The notes beneath the pieces are model-generated. The model was not told the origin of the DNA. It did no database searches and saw nothing but the letters and a program-made list of their open reading frames with translations. Shown here in pieces: positions 12,901 through 23,453 of a stretch of 64,000 nucleotides of DNA. Position 1 is the first letter of the stretch, and each line of letters opens with the position of its first letter. This DNA is from Haliotis asinina (Eukaryota; Mollusca; Gastropoda; Lepetellida; Haliotidae). A program made the translations under genes and the position numbers. The stretch is from NCBI RefSeq assembly GCF_037392515.1, contig NC_090282.1:33841054-33905053 (forward strand), read 5' to 3'.

Positions 12901-15524
12901 ACAGTGGCAGGACAGATCTCATTCAGGTCCAGGGCAATTTCGCAGCTCGACGTTACCGTGCTGAAATCATTAGGCCTCATTTCCTTCATTTCATAAGCCG
13001 CCAGAACGTCATTTTTCAGCATGATAACGCTCGTTCGCATACAGCAAGAATAACCAGCGATTTCCTTGCCCAGAGCAGGTTCTTGATTGGCCCTCACGAT
13101 CACCGGATCTTAACTCTATTGAGCATTTGTAGGACGAATTGGATCCTCGTGTGCGACAGCGTGACCCTCAGCCACAGACGTTACCTACTCTGTTTGTGTC
13201 CTTGACGAAAGAGTACCAACTCATTCCCAGGCACTTCATCCGGAATCTTCATCCAGTCTATGGGACGCCGATACCAGGCAACCATTGATGTTAATGGTGG
13301 CCACACAAGATGCTGACTGCTCTGCGACCTTGACCTTGGAACATTTGTCATTTGTGACGTACAGTTTCTTGCAGCATTTGACCGTTAATGTTCATTCAGG
13401 TTTTCCTCATGACTGCCCAGTATCACTGAACCTTAAGTGTAGAAACTGATAACAATTTTCTGCCATGCGTTTCTTTTTTTAGTAGTATATTTTGTTATAT
13501 TATATTTCAGTTTCTGCGACAGAGGAGTTTACAGCTTCCTACAGTAACCAGTACATATATTCCCCGAATTACCCATTTAATTACCCCAGGTGAGTGTTTG
13601 AATATACACACAATGTCCGATTCCGATTACTTATGCCGACAATCAATAAAATGTTCAAATAAGAGGAAGGTAATCAATACTGGTCAGCCTGTTTTTTGAC
13701 TAGGTATTGGCAAGGTCATCGCAAACTTCTATTGTGTCTGTAGATGTCATACAATACAATGTGAATATGTTTAATAGTTTCAATGGTGAAAAGAATGAGA
13801 ACATGATCCGATTCGTCAGACTTGACAATAGTATAAACAATATGATGGTAATGGCAGAGACTGCACTAAACATCCTAGTGATTGACACCATGAGCATCTG
13901 CTGGGAAACAATGTCATGCAATCCTGACCTCCCGATACCGTCATTCTACTGTTACGACAAAAGTGGATCGCTGAAGATAAATTCTTAACCGATTTATCAC
14001 GAGTGTTAAACTTTACGAGGTGAAATATTTTTTCTTAGAAATGTTATGACAAGTAGAACAAGCAGAAAAATCATCACTGGTGAAAGGTACGCATGTCGAC
14101 TGTTTTAGCAGATCGTATGAGCACAATACGCCTGTGTTCTATGTTCCAGTAACGCTGAGGTCGGCTGGAAGATCACCGCGGATGAAGACTACATTGTCAA
14201 AGTCAATGTTATCAAATCAAGATTCGAAGCTTCTTTCGGTTGTACCAGTGACTACGTGGAGGCATTTAACGGTATGAAATGGGCATTATATTTTAAATCA
14301 CTTGACAGCAATTTCGGCTACAACTATTTTATTTACGTAATATACAAGCATCTCACAAACATTGAATGGTCGAAGTGAATACATTTTGTATTCTCTGTGT
14401 CGCAAAGTGCTTGTGTTGTAGAAAATGGTCCACATGCGTGTATGAACATTCTGTGCATTAACTTTCTGTACCAGTCCAAGAGTTATGATCTTTATGGTTC
14501 CAGTGTAATTATCGAATACATGTGGACACGCCATTGTAGAATATGCTACTGCAATGACGTGTAAGAAATGTATGACTTGTTGTTTTAAAGGACCGGACTC
14601 GAATGCCCCTTCACTTGGCCGCTGGTGCGGAAAGAGTGAACCCATCAAACGCAGTTCTGGTCCTGTTATGTTCCTGAAATTCAAGTCAGATTCATCTGAT
14701 GTTGATCGTGGGTTCAAGATACAGTATACCAACGAATATAGTTATCATGCACCTGGTAAGTGTCGGGCAAGTTGATCATGAATTTTATAGCCCTATACTC
14801 GTTGCCATCGAGTTGGAAAGGCAAAATGAATCAGTGTATAAACATGGTATTTGGGTGAGTGGAGAAGGTAAGTGACAAACATCCTGTGTTGGAGATCCCG
14901 AATACCACTCTTGCTTGGATATTGTTGCAGCAGTTAGGTCTACAGCCAGGTGGCTGTCTGACAAATGTCGTCATCTGTTTGCCAAATAGTCGTCCTTTTT
15001 TCGGGCGAACATTTCACTTGCATGTGATTTGGCAATCTAATTAATGTGTTACATCTGTTAGTCGATATTCAATCTGACTGTTAATATGCGAAGAAGGGAG
15101 ATCTACTGTCCATGGGCAACCCGTGATTTTTTTCCAGTGATGACAGGGTACATGAACCTCTCAATGCCTTAAGTACTGAGTATTATCTAATTTTTGTGTA
15201 TCATCATATTTTATAGTTTTGGAATCTGATGTTGGAGCCATTGTTGGAGGTACGCTTGGTGGTGTGTTTAGTTTGATTCTCATAATAAGCGTAATCGTCA
15301 TAATCATCTACAAACACGGCCAACGTACTACTGCAACCAACCGCCAAGTGCAATATACTGTAGGCCAGGTTCCTGTGATCAACCAGTTTGGCCAAGCACA
15401 GATCACCACCGCGATGCCCCCAACATCTTTTACTGCATCTCCTACCTACACAGCTGCAGCTCAGGGTGCTGCCATGCCTGCTTCAGGATACACCAATGCG
15501 GAAGAACTGCCAAACAAATATTGA
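3945..15524 (+). CDS. Six-CUB type I membrane protein, gene 1 (5' part outside window)
   Basis: Seventeen exons, numbered 4-20 after gene 2, join in frame to about 775 residues: 3945-4100, 4615-4690, 5103-5242, 6332-6469, 7221-7302, 7899-8032, 8452-8625, 8745-8844, 9155-9291, 10301-10450, 10722-10809, 11366-11487, 11824-11979, 13511-13589, 14150-14271, 14591-14755, 15217-15524. All junctions are AG/GT. They encode the end of CUB1, whole CUB2-CUB6, then a membrane helix (about VGAIVGG to VIIIYK) and a tail of about 70 residues ending LPNKY. Each CUB shows SPGYP or SPNYP, NxxCxW-like and Y/FDxLxxxxG motifs and a third-exon FCG/WCG. CUB6 lacks the first cysteine pair. CUB domains bind proteins or sugars outside the cell; no enzyme domain is present. 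It should be a surface receptor or adhesion protein, with function unknown. Gene 2 is its closest relative. Confidence 0.88.
5983..6243 (+). repeat. SINE family A copy in a gene 1 intron
   Basis: A (GTGA)-like head is followed by the core 'cacactcagctgtatggcgg', 'tctgtaaataatcga', 'gagcatcgatctgcgcaat' and the tail 'gggaccttcacgggtc'. The same consensus recurs at 38366 (minus), 51850 (minus) and 59266. It lies between the second and third exons of CUB2. Confidence 0.85.
9485..9565 (+). repeat. Degenerate SINE family A fragment
   Basis: 'cgatcctgcctctttc...aggcatgggttgctg' resembles the 3' third of family A. Just left of it is a small self-complementary stretch of repeated GTTACGTAAC-like bases (9454-9480). 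Both are in a gene 1 intron. Confidence 0.45.
12296..12362. repeat. Short GT-rich simple repeat
   Basis: A (GT)n run followed by GGT/GGTGG-rich sequence just before the Tc1-like relic. Confidence 0.7.
12412..13316 (+). mobile_element. Tc1/mariner-like transposon relic in a gene 1 intron
   Basis: Plus-strand remnant of a Tc1-like transposase. It starts MPRLTESQSAIA. The middle reads RFIRRRRLRQQVHH and TISDQTVRIRLRKAGI (DNA-binding helices), then VMVWIGISYSGRTDL, VIFQHDNARSHTARI (second catalytic Asp) and the C-terminal RRYQATIDVNGGHTRC. The pieces lie in different frames with internal stops, so the copy is dead. It fills most of the intron between the CUB5 and CUB6 cassettes (11980-13510). 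I did not identify its terminal inverted repeats. Confidence 0.85.
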
Positions 15525-16430
15525 AGTCCCTTGTATCCCATGATATCATCATTCTGTCATGAATACAACCGGACAGTGAGGTCTTTGATCTTTTGATGAA
15601 GCATCTATGAGAGATTGTCGATAACAGGGACACGACATGTTGTGATATGTATTGATACTTGTATCTTAGTTATCTCCCATATTTTTCATTTTTTTATGAC
15701 AGGAAATTAGATGTTTGGCTGCGAATTTAATATACTTGATATTGTTGTAATATTAATATTAAGATACTTGTATATAGCTGTTTGATATGTTAATGTACTT
15801 AAATGCTGTACAGAAATGCATGATGTAAATATTCACCGATCGTGTTTGCTTGTCTGTACTCCATATGTAACAAATCCCTCAGGTACCATGGATCTGAATG
15901 TATAAATATAACGTTTATTATGTTTTTGTACTCCAATCGGTTTGGAAATAATGTATCACATGGTACTTTTCTCTTTATCATATGTTCTTTTCTGCATTGG
16001 TATAAAATGCAATAATAATAAAGATATGAATAAAACGAAGACCACATTTTCGATTCTTTTGTTCTATATTCACATCCACATACATATACATATATACTGA
16101 ATAGCAAAAGTAACGTCGTCATATTGACATTTATGTATGAATAGAGTATTTGAAACTGTTTTGTTTTTAAATATACACCACAAGTCAAGTTTGAGGAACA
16201 CATAAATCGTGGTCGTGTAGCCTGTTTTGTCTGATAAAGTTTTGCTTGAAATTGAATTTTATGTATTGTTTTTGTTTGTGAAAAGGGAAAACTTTGTACA
16301 AACACAATACCGAAATGCACATTAAACATGCGTGTAATTAGGCACGGCTTTGATTGCCCACTTGAAGGGCAATCGTTCACTTGTTTTCTGAACTCAACAG
16401 CTGTGGCTAGATTTGACATTAAGTAAAATT
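15525..16430 (+). other. Probable 3' UTR and flank of gene 1
   Basis: AT-rich sequence after the gene 1 stop with AATAAA signals near 16017 and 16029. No other gene is seen. A 206-codon minus-strand frame across it has no recognisable features and is judged to be chance. Confidence 0.5.
16017..16034 (+). terminator. Candidate poly(A) signals of gene 1
   Basis: Two overlapping-range AATAAA hexamers (16017-16022 and 16029-16034) about 500 bases after the stop. The spacing fits a normal animal 3' UTR, but the cleavage site is not known. Confidence 0.45.
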
Positions 16431-16840
16431 AAGTAGATGTCTTTTTGAAATAGCCACTCAGTGATGAGCATAAACTACCCCGTCGTATACTGCAAGTACA
16501 GATAATTGTGCATGTTTTAGATACTGACACCGTACCGTTGTCAAGAATCTGCACCGAAACGTCGCTATCACGCAATAAAGAAGTTGTTATCCATACAATT
16601 TGTCCTATTTGTACACCTCAACTTCTAAAATGCCACTCAAACAAGTTTCTTTATACATCCTAAGTATGACACCGTAAAGAATGGTGCTTTGACACAGCAA
16701 GTTATATCTGTGTAAAATGAATGCTCACTGTGAATGCTTACGAGTGTTGTTTTTTTCGTTCCTAAATAACCACCAGCTGTTCCAAGTGAACATAAAAACT
16801 CAATGTTGGAACACTTTTATCCCACAGAATCGAGAGTCCA
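16430..16840 (+). pseudogene. Possible relic of a CUB-gene first exon and intron start
   Basis: The stretch 'gtcgtatactgcaagtacag' at about 16482-16502 resembles the end of the gene 2 signal exon ('gcatgctgcaagtacag'). The following bases match the start of gene 2 intron 1 in order: 'taa', 'atgttt', 'aga-ta-tgacac-cg', and after a repeat insertion 'ttatc-ca-cagaatc' at about 16818. No open signal peptide remains. This could be the 5' end of a lost paralog, but the matches are short and could be chance. Confidence 0.35.
16530..16605 (+). repeat. Dispersed repeat with 'cgaaacgtcgc...ataaagaagttg' core
   Basis: The core 'caccgaaacgtcgctatcac' plus 'aataaagaagttgttatcc' recurs at 32262-32312 (plus) and, reversed, at 48478-48600. 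Such tails are common near some molluscan retroelements; the family is not identified. Confidence 0.5.
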
Positions 16841-17410
16841 AAAGATGTTAAAAATAGAGACTTATTTTGTTGTTAGTTACATTTATCAAACTGGTAACAA
16901 GACGGTCAAAGGTAAGGAGTGTCGAGAGTGCTGGTTGTAATAGCTTGTGTGGACTGATAAAAGACACGTTTTTCTTGTTGAGGATCTACTATTTGAGCTT
17001 TATGCTGCAAAATTGCGATGAAGTATACATGCTGCTCGATCTCGAAATGCATATTACAAACATTACTGATCTGGGTTATATCGAACTAAAATTAGTTTTG
17101 TTATAACATCGCTTCTCGCTCTCTCACCAAAACTCAAATACATTCATGGCTATTAAACAGTAAGCTATTTTAGGTGAATTCTAAGTACTAAACGTTTAAG
17201 TACAACTCTAGAACACCCGTGCCAACGAGTTTGGGTGTTCATGTGAGCAATAGTCAACAACTGACAGCCCTTTGGAAACATATATGCATAGTCATTCACA
17301 CTGGCATTCCTTCCACTTATCATGAACACAGATAACAATTTCACCTTATAGCAACATTGCTATGTAAAGTTATTATGGGGACTGTTACGATTTTCGGTAT
17401 CACAAAGCTG

Positions 17411-17506
17411 TTCAGCATCATCGTGTCAGACATACGTATTTATTGTGGAAGCGTTTATTCTACGTTGTACAGGAGAGTCTCCTCCTGGTATTCCAGCTGT
17501 TGTCAA
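17411..17506 (+). repeat. Segment homologous to 32402-32560, interrupted here
   Basis: 'tgttcagcatcatcg...ttctac-ttgtacaggag-gtct...ctgttg' matches 32402-32502. The match resumes at 17876-17901 and again after the LTR element at 26753-26785, paired with 32505-32560. The left copy has thus taken two insertions: a local tandem repeat and the LTR element. Confidence 0.6.
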
Positions 17507-17850
17507 TCAGTCAATCTGTATTTCTTGTTGTGGAGGCCACAGGCCTACATTTACAACTGGCCATGAGAGACTATATACTATATACTATATACTATATACT
17601 ATATACTATATACTATATACTATATACTATATATTATATACTATATACTATATACTATATACTATAAATAAACATGTAGTTCGGTTATGTTACATTATGT
17701 AGGTATTCCAGCTGTTGTCAGTCAATCTGTATTTCTTGTAGTGGAGGCCACAGGCCTACATTTACAACTGGCCATGAGAGACTATATACTATATACTATA
17801 TACTATATACTATAAATAAACATGTAGTTCGGTTATGTTACATTATGTAG
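17491..17850. repeat. Local tandem duplication with ACTATAT minisatellite
   Basis: Two copies (about 17491-17701 and 17702-17850) of 'attccagctgttgtca...ggcctacatttacaactgg', each followed by a run of the 7-base unit ACTATAT (long in copy 1, short in copy 2) and 'aaataaacatgtagttcgg'. Confidence 0.9.
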
Positions 17851-17905
17851 AGATGAATGTTCAAGACGCATAGCCTTGTGAAATGAGTGCTTGCCTTGTC
17901 AATGA

Positions 17906-19033
17906 TGTAGCAGGGCTGCGTCAGTCACGCACAGACAACAGAAACTGCTTTTGTTGTTCCTCAATGGCCAACGGTTTATTTGTGGTGAATACAGGTGAAA
18001 ACAATAACCCTGAAACAATCAGGTGTACAATAAAATAGATGCAGCAATATACACTTGCTATTTAGACAGATATACACATATTATTCATGTATATGCTGTA
18101 ACGTTATAAAATAGTTGCTTCAGTAACCAATTACTTTGTACAAAATGTCTTCCATTTGAGTTACATCATACTGGCATATAAACAATGGATAAACCTACCA
18201 GGTGTGTGGGCCTAGGTTTATTTCACACCTGGGGACGCTGTTGTCTCTATCAAACGATTGTCTGAAGAGGAAATAATCATACTAATATGTACAGACATGC
18301 TAATATATACAAAGAATACTCAGCAATGATACAGTATTCAAACATACAAATTTGGCTGTAGCTGAGCAAGATATAAAACAATACAAGAATAAGATCTCAT
18401 TCATTCATTCATTCATTCATTCATGGTTACAAAGCTATACTTGTGTTCATCTGTTTATAACACACCTTGCCTTATATCAATCATGTTATTAATATTACAT
18501 TTTAATGGATTCTGAGTGTTTATTGGACCATTTACACCAATAAGAACATCAAATACACAGTACTATGCGTTTAAGAATAGCAAACACTTATACAACTACT
18601 AGATATGTCCAAATGTGATATCGCATGAACAATAAGTAAATAAAATAGCCAAATTACCTCAGAATGCGATCCAAAGACTGTGTCCAAATGTATGTCCCGT
18701 CAAATCAACATGTCATATCAACAACTGACGGTTGAATGTGGAGTGACCACAAACCTTGTAATGTGTAAAAGGTGTAAAGCTTAGCTGATTGCCCAAGCTG
18801 GCTATGAAGACAAAACAAAGGACCTAGGTGGGAAAGGGCTTTTGTTATTGTGTTGTGTGGTGAACATGCGATAAGCATGCTCAGTGAACTGGCTGTGAGT
18901 GATAGTTAAGGCAGGCTGAATAACAGGATAAATAATATAGCTAAAACTATGTAATGAATTTTGAAGAATTTATTTACATGAATTCTAATCAATATACAAC
19001 ATGTTAAAATATACAAAATCTGTCACTGCCACA
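17906..19033 (-). repeat. 3' LTR of the Ty3/gypsy element
   Basis: Pairs with 25625-26752 over its full length. It includes a short (CATT)n run near 18398-18423. The coding-strand start TGTGGCAGTGACAG directly follows the polypurine tract. Confidence 0.95.
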
Positions 19034-19064
19034 TACTTCCCTCCTGTGGAAAATGACGTCCACG

Positions 19065-22000
19065 TCATTCTTTGGATTCATCAATTAGTGAAAGAAGTGC
19101 TTTAGAAATGCCGCTGCTGATGTGACCAATGACGCCAGTAGCAGCTAACTGTTCTATACGCCGACTCTTCTGATGCCAATCTGGATCAGAAGTCTGGCAC
19201 ATCACATATTCCCCGGACATCTGCCATGTTGGTCTCTTGGTTTGGCGTCCAGAACGTCGTGGAGGCGGTGTTGGTTTTGAGACAAATACAGGAGGAGATT
19301 CTCTTCCAACTGAGTCTTCTTGCTCTGATGTGTCTTCAGGTCCTGCTTCTGTGCCGTCTTCAGTATCAGTCTGCATGTGGTCGTCACCACCAGAAGCATT
19401 ACCATCTGTCTCAACAGACACATGGTCGTCACCACTTGTCTGTGAGATAGATGTATCCTTATCCACAGTTTTCTCACTGATGAAAGTGTCTTCATCAGGA
19501 ACTGCTGGAATTATATCCAGAGCTTCCTCATCTGACTCATTATCCTGGGTGTCTTCTAATTCCAAGGTGTTTGATGAATTGGTGACTGGTTTAGCAGGTG
19601 TCCTGGATCTTGGTGCAGGTGTTGGCTTTGGTGCAGATGGTGCCTCAAATATGGGAACTGATCCAATGGGTAAGAGGTGATTCCGATGAAGGGTCCTCTT
19701 CCTCCCCTCTCCTGTCTCTCTCCGCACAACAAACACAGGGATATCCTGGTTTGGCTGCGAGAGAACAACAAACGGATCCTCTTCCCAGCGATCTGCCAAT
19801 TTGTGTTTCCCATCAAATGCAAGTGCTTTTACCAGTACTCTGTCACCAGTCTGAACAGTCGCGCCACGCACTCTCAAGTCATAACCAGTCTTCTGTCTAT
19901 CCTTTGCCGTCTCGGATGCTCTGGCTGCTAAGTCATAAGCCTCTTGAAGTTTCTTTCGAAGAGAATCCCCATATGATGAAACTGATTCATGTCCCTGGTT
20001 GGTTCCAATGCCAAAAGTCAGATCAATCGGCAGACGGGGCTCTCGACCAAACATCAAGTAAAATGGAGACTGGTTGGTGGACTCATGTCTGGTACTGTTA
20101 TATGCGTGAACAAGGGGAGCAACATAGCTCTTCCAGTCTGTCTTCTTATCAGGCTCTAGAGTTCCAAGCATGCTGAGCAGTGTCCCGTTGAATCGCTCAA
20201 CCATCCCATTGCCCATTGGATGATATGGAGTAGTCCTGCTCTTCTCCATTCCCAGGATGGTACATAGCTCCTTCATCAGACGGCTCTCAAAATTAGCTCC
20301 TTGGTCACTGTGTATACGCTTGGGAATGCCATAGTGTAAGATGAAGTTCCTAAAGAACACTTCTGCTGTTGTTTTTGCAGTCATGTTGGTTGTTGGAATT
20401 GCTTGTGCATATCTTGTAAAATGGTCAGTTATGACAAGTACATTCTGATGACCACTTTTAGAAGCTTCCAGTGACAAAAAGTCAAGGCATACCAACTCCA
20501 AGGGCTGTGTAGTAGATATGTTTATCAGAGGCGCACGAGCATTGGTTGGGGACTTCCTGCAGAGGCATCGACCACATCTTTGAATATAATCCTCCACATC
20601 CTTGTGCATTCCTGGCCAGAAGAAACGGTCACGTAGGAGCGATAATGTGCGGTCTCTACCAAGATGTCCAACGTCATCATGCAGTGCTCTCAGTGCATCC
20701 TCTATGTAGGCAGAAGGCAGTACCAGCTGTTGTCTCTCTTGTCCATCCAGTATAACCTCCCTGTACAGAACTCCGCTCTGTAATGTCAACCTGTCAAAGT
20801 GCCGATGAAATGCAGTATTAGCTTGGCATGGTGGATAGTCCTGTCGTCTTGGTTTCTTCCTTGATTTAACCAGTGTTATCCATGGTTTCAGGATGCCATC
20901 TGAAGACTGAGCCATTCTCCAATCTCGCTGTGTCATTGCTGGAAGATGCTGTCCAGGTGGATCCATATCAGTGACCTCTGGTGACATGGAGAGGCATAAT
21001 GACTGTATTGCTGGGTGATCCTGCACAGTGTTGCATACTGCTCTGACTGACTCAGACGACATCTGGGACTGTTGACGACCATCCTCTATTCCCGGGAGTC
21101 TGGATAACCCATCTGCGTCAGCATTATTGAGACCTGGTCTATACACAATATCGAAGTTGTATGCAGCAAGGGCTGCCAGCCATCGGTGTCCCGTGGCATC
21201 GAGCTTGGCTGTGGTGAGTACGTAAGTAAGAGGGTTATTATCTGTGTAGACAGTGAAGCTATTACCATACAGATAATCATGGAACTTTTCAGTCACCGCC
21301 CACTTGAGTGCTAGAAACTCAAGGCGATGAGCTGAATAGTTTCCCTCAGATTTGCTAAGTCCTCTACTTGCATAGCTGATGACTCTTTTCATTCCATCCT
21401 GTTCTTGGTACAGAACTGCACCAAGGCCACAGGTGCTGGCATCAGTGTGCACCTCGAATGACTTGCTGTAATCGGCATATCCGAGGATGGGTGGTGAAGT
21501 GAGAAGATCCTTGAGCTGACAGAAAGCTGTTTGTTGAGATGTTCCCCACAGAAACGGTTTATCAGCATTTGTAGTCCTTGCATTTCCACGTTTCTTGGGC
21601 CTTGTACCAGGTATTAAGGAAGTCAGTGGCTTGGCAATCTTTGCAAAGTCTCGCACAAACTTACGGTAGTATCCTGTAAAACCCAAAAACTTTCGAACTT
21701 CCTCAGGATTCCTAGGAATGGGCCAATCCTTGATACGTTTCACCTTATCTGGATCAGCTTCTATACCATGCTCTGAGACGACATGTCCACGAAATTTAAT
21801 CTTAGTCTTGAAGAAGGAGCACTTGTCTGGGGTGAGCTTCATTCCAGTGTCCCTGATTCTTTGAAGGACCTGCTGCAGACGCTCCAGATGTTCTTCATAT
21901 GTTGTGGAGAACACGATGATATCGTCCAAATAAATCAGACATATTTTGAGGTGAAGTCCATCGAAACACTCAGCCATGAGCCTCTGATATGTTGCTGGGC

Positions 22001-23453
22001 TATTGCAAAGTCCAAATGGCATACGATTGTATTCGAAGAAACCTAATGGACCAACCGTGAAAGCTGTTCTCTCCTTATGGCACTCCTCAATCTCCACCTG
22101 GTGATACCCGCTTTTCATATCCAGAGTGCTGTAGAATTTGGATCCTGCAAGGGCGTCAAACATCTCTTCTATACGTGGCAGAGCACAGGAGTCCTTTATG
22201 GTCTGACGGTTAAGCTGTCGGAAGTCGACACATAGGCGTAATTTTCCGCTTTTCTTGCGCACTAATACAACATTGGATGACCAAGGTGAAAAGGAATGAC
22301 GGATGACTCCACTTGTAAGAAGTTGTTGCAGATGTTCCTTCACTTCTTGGTACATGGCGGGTGGAATTCTTCTGTGCCTCTGCTTGAAGGGTTGGTCATC
22401 TTTAAGGTCAATCCTGTGCTTCACTGATGTCACATGTCCAATGTCTTGTTCGCCCATAGAAAATACATCAAGAAACTGCGAAATGGTTTCCTTCCCAAGC
22501 TGGAGTTGTTCAGGTGTGACTCCAGCCTCACTGAAATCCATTAAATTCAAAGCCTGCTGACCTTCATCCTGTGTTGTTGTTTGGGTTGGGAGACCCTCAA
22601 TGGAAACAACTTGAAGCTTGCATAGCAGGGCTCTTGTCGGAATAGATACTGTCCTTGTGGTGACATTGGAAACATGAACTTGAACCATGATCCTCTCATT
22701 GTAATGGAAATCAACAATGGTTGGTGCAATGTCTAGATCGGGTGGGATGGCAGAGTTCTTGGTCGGTTGTACAACAGCACAGGTGTCTTTGTAGACTATA
22801 GGCTTGCACAAGTATCCCTGTATAACTCTCTCAGTGTTAGGTGAAATGGTAACACGACCATGCTCAGCACTGCGAACCTTACCTAACGAGTAGTTGTGTC
22901 TTGCAAGTTCCTTCTCTAGCATATTGCGAAATGCCATATACCATGGTGTATGGATATCAGCCTTTTGAAGAAATCGGCTCCCATACTGATTCTTGCATTC
23001 ATCCATGTAGCAAGATAAAATATTTGTGCCTAGCAGCACTGGGACTGTGGTGTTATATGGTGTATCAGGGACAACTAGCATAATACAAGGCAGTTTGGCT
23101 GAGGTTGCACCTACACCCTCAACTTCAACCTCTATATACCCATCATAAGGAAGGTGCTGGCCATCTACACACTCTATCTTCAGAATGGCATCCAAGGGCC
23201 GTAGGGGTGCAGCTGATAAGGACTCAACGTAAAAGCTATGGGACACAGTTGATACTGTTGATCCAGTATCTAATAAGGCTCTTGCTCCTATTCCATTTAC
23301 AAACACTGTACCTTCATTAGGTTTGCCTATCAGGGTGGCTACCTGTTGGTTGCTGTTGGGTGGGCGTTTAGGTCCAAAGCCTATGGTTTGCCCCGTCCCA
23401 TAGGCGTCTTCCTGTTTAAAGAGAACTTTGAATGAACTAGCCTCACACGACAT
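19065..23453 (-). CDS. pol: Retroelement Pol: protease, RT, RNase H, integrase
   Basis: A 1462-residue frame. The aspartic protease has DTGS at residues 62-65. Reverse transcriptase spans about 370-560 with YLDD at 508-511. RNase H starts near FEVHTDASTCGLGAVLY (about 665). Integrase has an HHCC finger (VGHLGRDRTLSLL...CGRCLCRK), a catalytic core with LDFLS, SDQGANFES and VERFNG, and a C-terminal region ending in an acidic, proline-rich tail. The domain order PR-RT-RH-IN is that of Ty3/gypsy. It overlaps gag by 73 bases in another frame, an arrangement that family members express by ribosomal frameshift. Confidence 0.95.
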   Translation of the reverse strand: MSCEASSFKVLFKQEDAYGTGQTIGFGPKRPPNSNQQVATLIGKPNEGTVFVNGIGARALLDTGSTVSTVSHSFYVESLSAAPLRPLDAILKIECVDGQHLPYDGYIEVEVEGVGATSAKLPCIMLVVPDTPYNTTVPVLLGTNILSCYMDECKNQYGSRFLQKADIHTPWYMAFRNMLEKELARHNYSLGKVRSAEHGRVTISPNTERVIQGYLCKPIVYKDTCAVVQPTKNSAIPPDLDIAPTIVDFHYNERIMVQVHVSNVTTRTVSIPTRALLCKLQVVSIEGLPTQTTTQDEGQQALNLMDFSEAGVTPEQLQLGKETISQFLDVFSMGEQDIGHVTSVKHRIDLKDDQPFKQRHRRIPPAMYQEVKEHLQQLLTSGVIRHSFSPWSSNVVLVRKKSGKLRLCVDFRQLNRQTIKDSCALPRIEEMFDALAGSKFYSTLDMKSGYHQVEIEECHKERTAFTVGPLGFFEYNRMPFGLCNSPATYQRLMAECFDGLHLKICLIYLDDIIVFSTTYEEHLERLQQVLQRIRDTGMKLTPDKCSFFKTKIKFRGHVVSEHGIEADPDKVKRIKDWPIPRNPEEVRKFLGFTGYYRKFVRDFAKIAKPLTSLIPGTRPKKRGNARTTNADKPFLWGTSQQTAFCQLKDLLTSPPILGYADYSKSFEVHTDASTCGLGAVLYQEQDGMKRVISYASRGLSKSEGNYSAHRLEFLALKWAVTEKFHDYLYGNSFTVYTDNNPLTYVLTTAKLDATGHRWLAALAAYNFDIVYRPGLNNADADGLSRLPGIEDGRQQSQMSSESVRAVCNTVQDHPAIQSLCLSMSPEVTDMDPPGQHLPAMTQRDWRMAQSSDGILKPWITLVKSRKKPRRQDYPPCQANTAFHRHFDRLTLQSGVLYREVILDGQERQQLVLPSAYIEDALRALHDDVGHLGRDRTLSLLRDRFFWPGMHKDVEDYIQRCGRCLCRKSPTNARAPLINISTTQPLELVCLDFLSLEASKSGHQNVLVITDHFTRYAQAIPTTNMTAKTTAEVFFRNFILHYGIPKRIHSDQGANFESRLMKELCTILGMEKSRTTPYHPMGNGMVERFNGTLLSMLGTLEPDKKTDWKSYVAPLVHAYNSTRHESTNQSPFYLMFGREPRLPIDLTFGIGTNQGHESVSSYGDSLRKKLQEAYDLAARASETAKDRQKTGYDLRVRGATVQTGDRVLVKALAFDGKHKLADRWEEDPFVVLSQPNQDIPVFVVRRETGEGRKRTLHRNHLLPIGSVPIFEAPSAPKPTPAPRSRTPAKPVTNSSNTLELEDTQDNESDEEALDIIPAVPDEDTFISEKTVDKDTSISQTSGDDHVSVETDGNASGGDDHMQTDTEDGTEAGPEDTSEQEDSVGRESPPVFVSKPTPPPRRSGRQTKRPTWQMSGEYVMCQTSDPDWHQKSRRIEQLAATGVIGHISSGISKALLSLIDESKE

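Noticed and set aside
15799-16419. A 206-codon minus-strand frame
   Set aside because: It is AT-driven, rich in Tyr/Ile/Phe/Cys with no domain, and overlaps the 3' flank of gene 1.
17445-17570. A frame reading ISCCGGHRPTFTTG after an AG, similar to the CUB4 third exon (FSWCGPSRPTFQSTG)
   Set aside because: The DNA match is weak (about 60%), the stretch is part of a local tandem repeat, and it is absent from the homologous segment at 32402-32560, so it looks like inserted repeat rather than an old exon.
19202-23320. Many plus-strand and alternative-frame ORFs of 60-190 codons
   Set aside because: They are shadows of the retroelement pol gene; none has a known motif.
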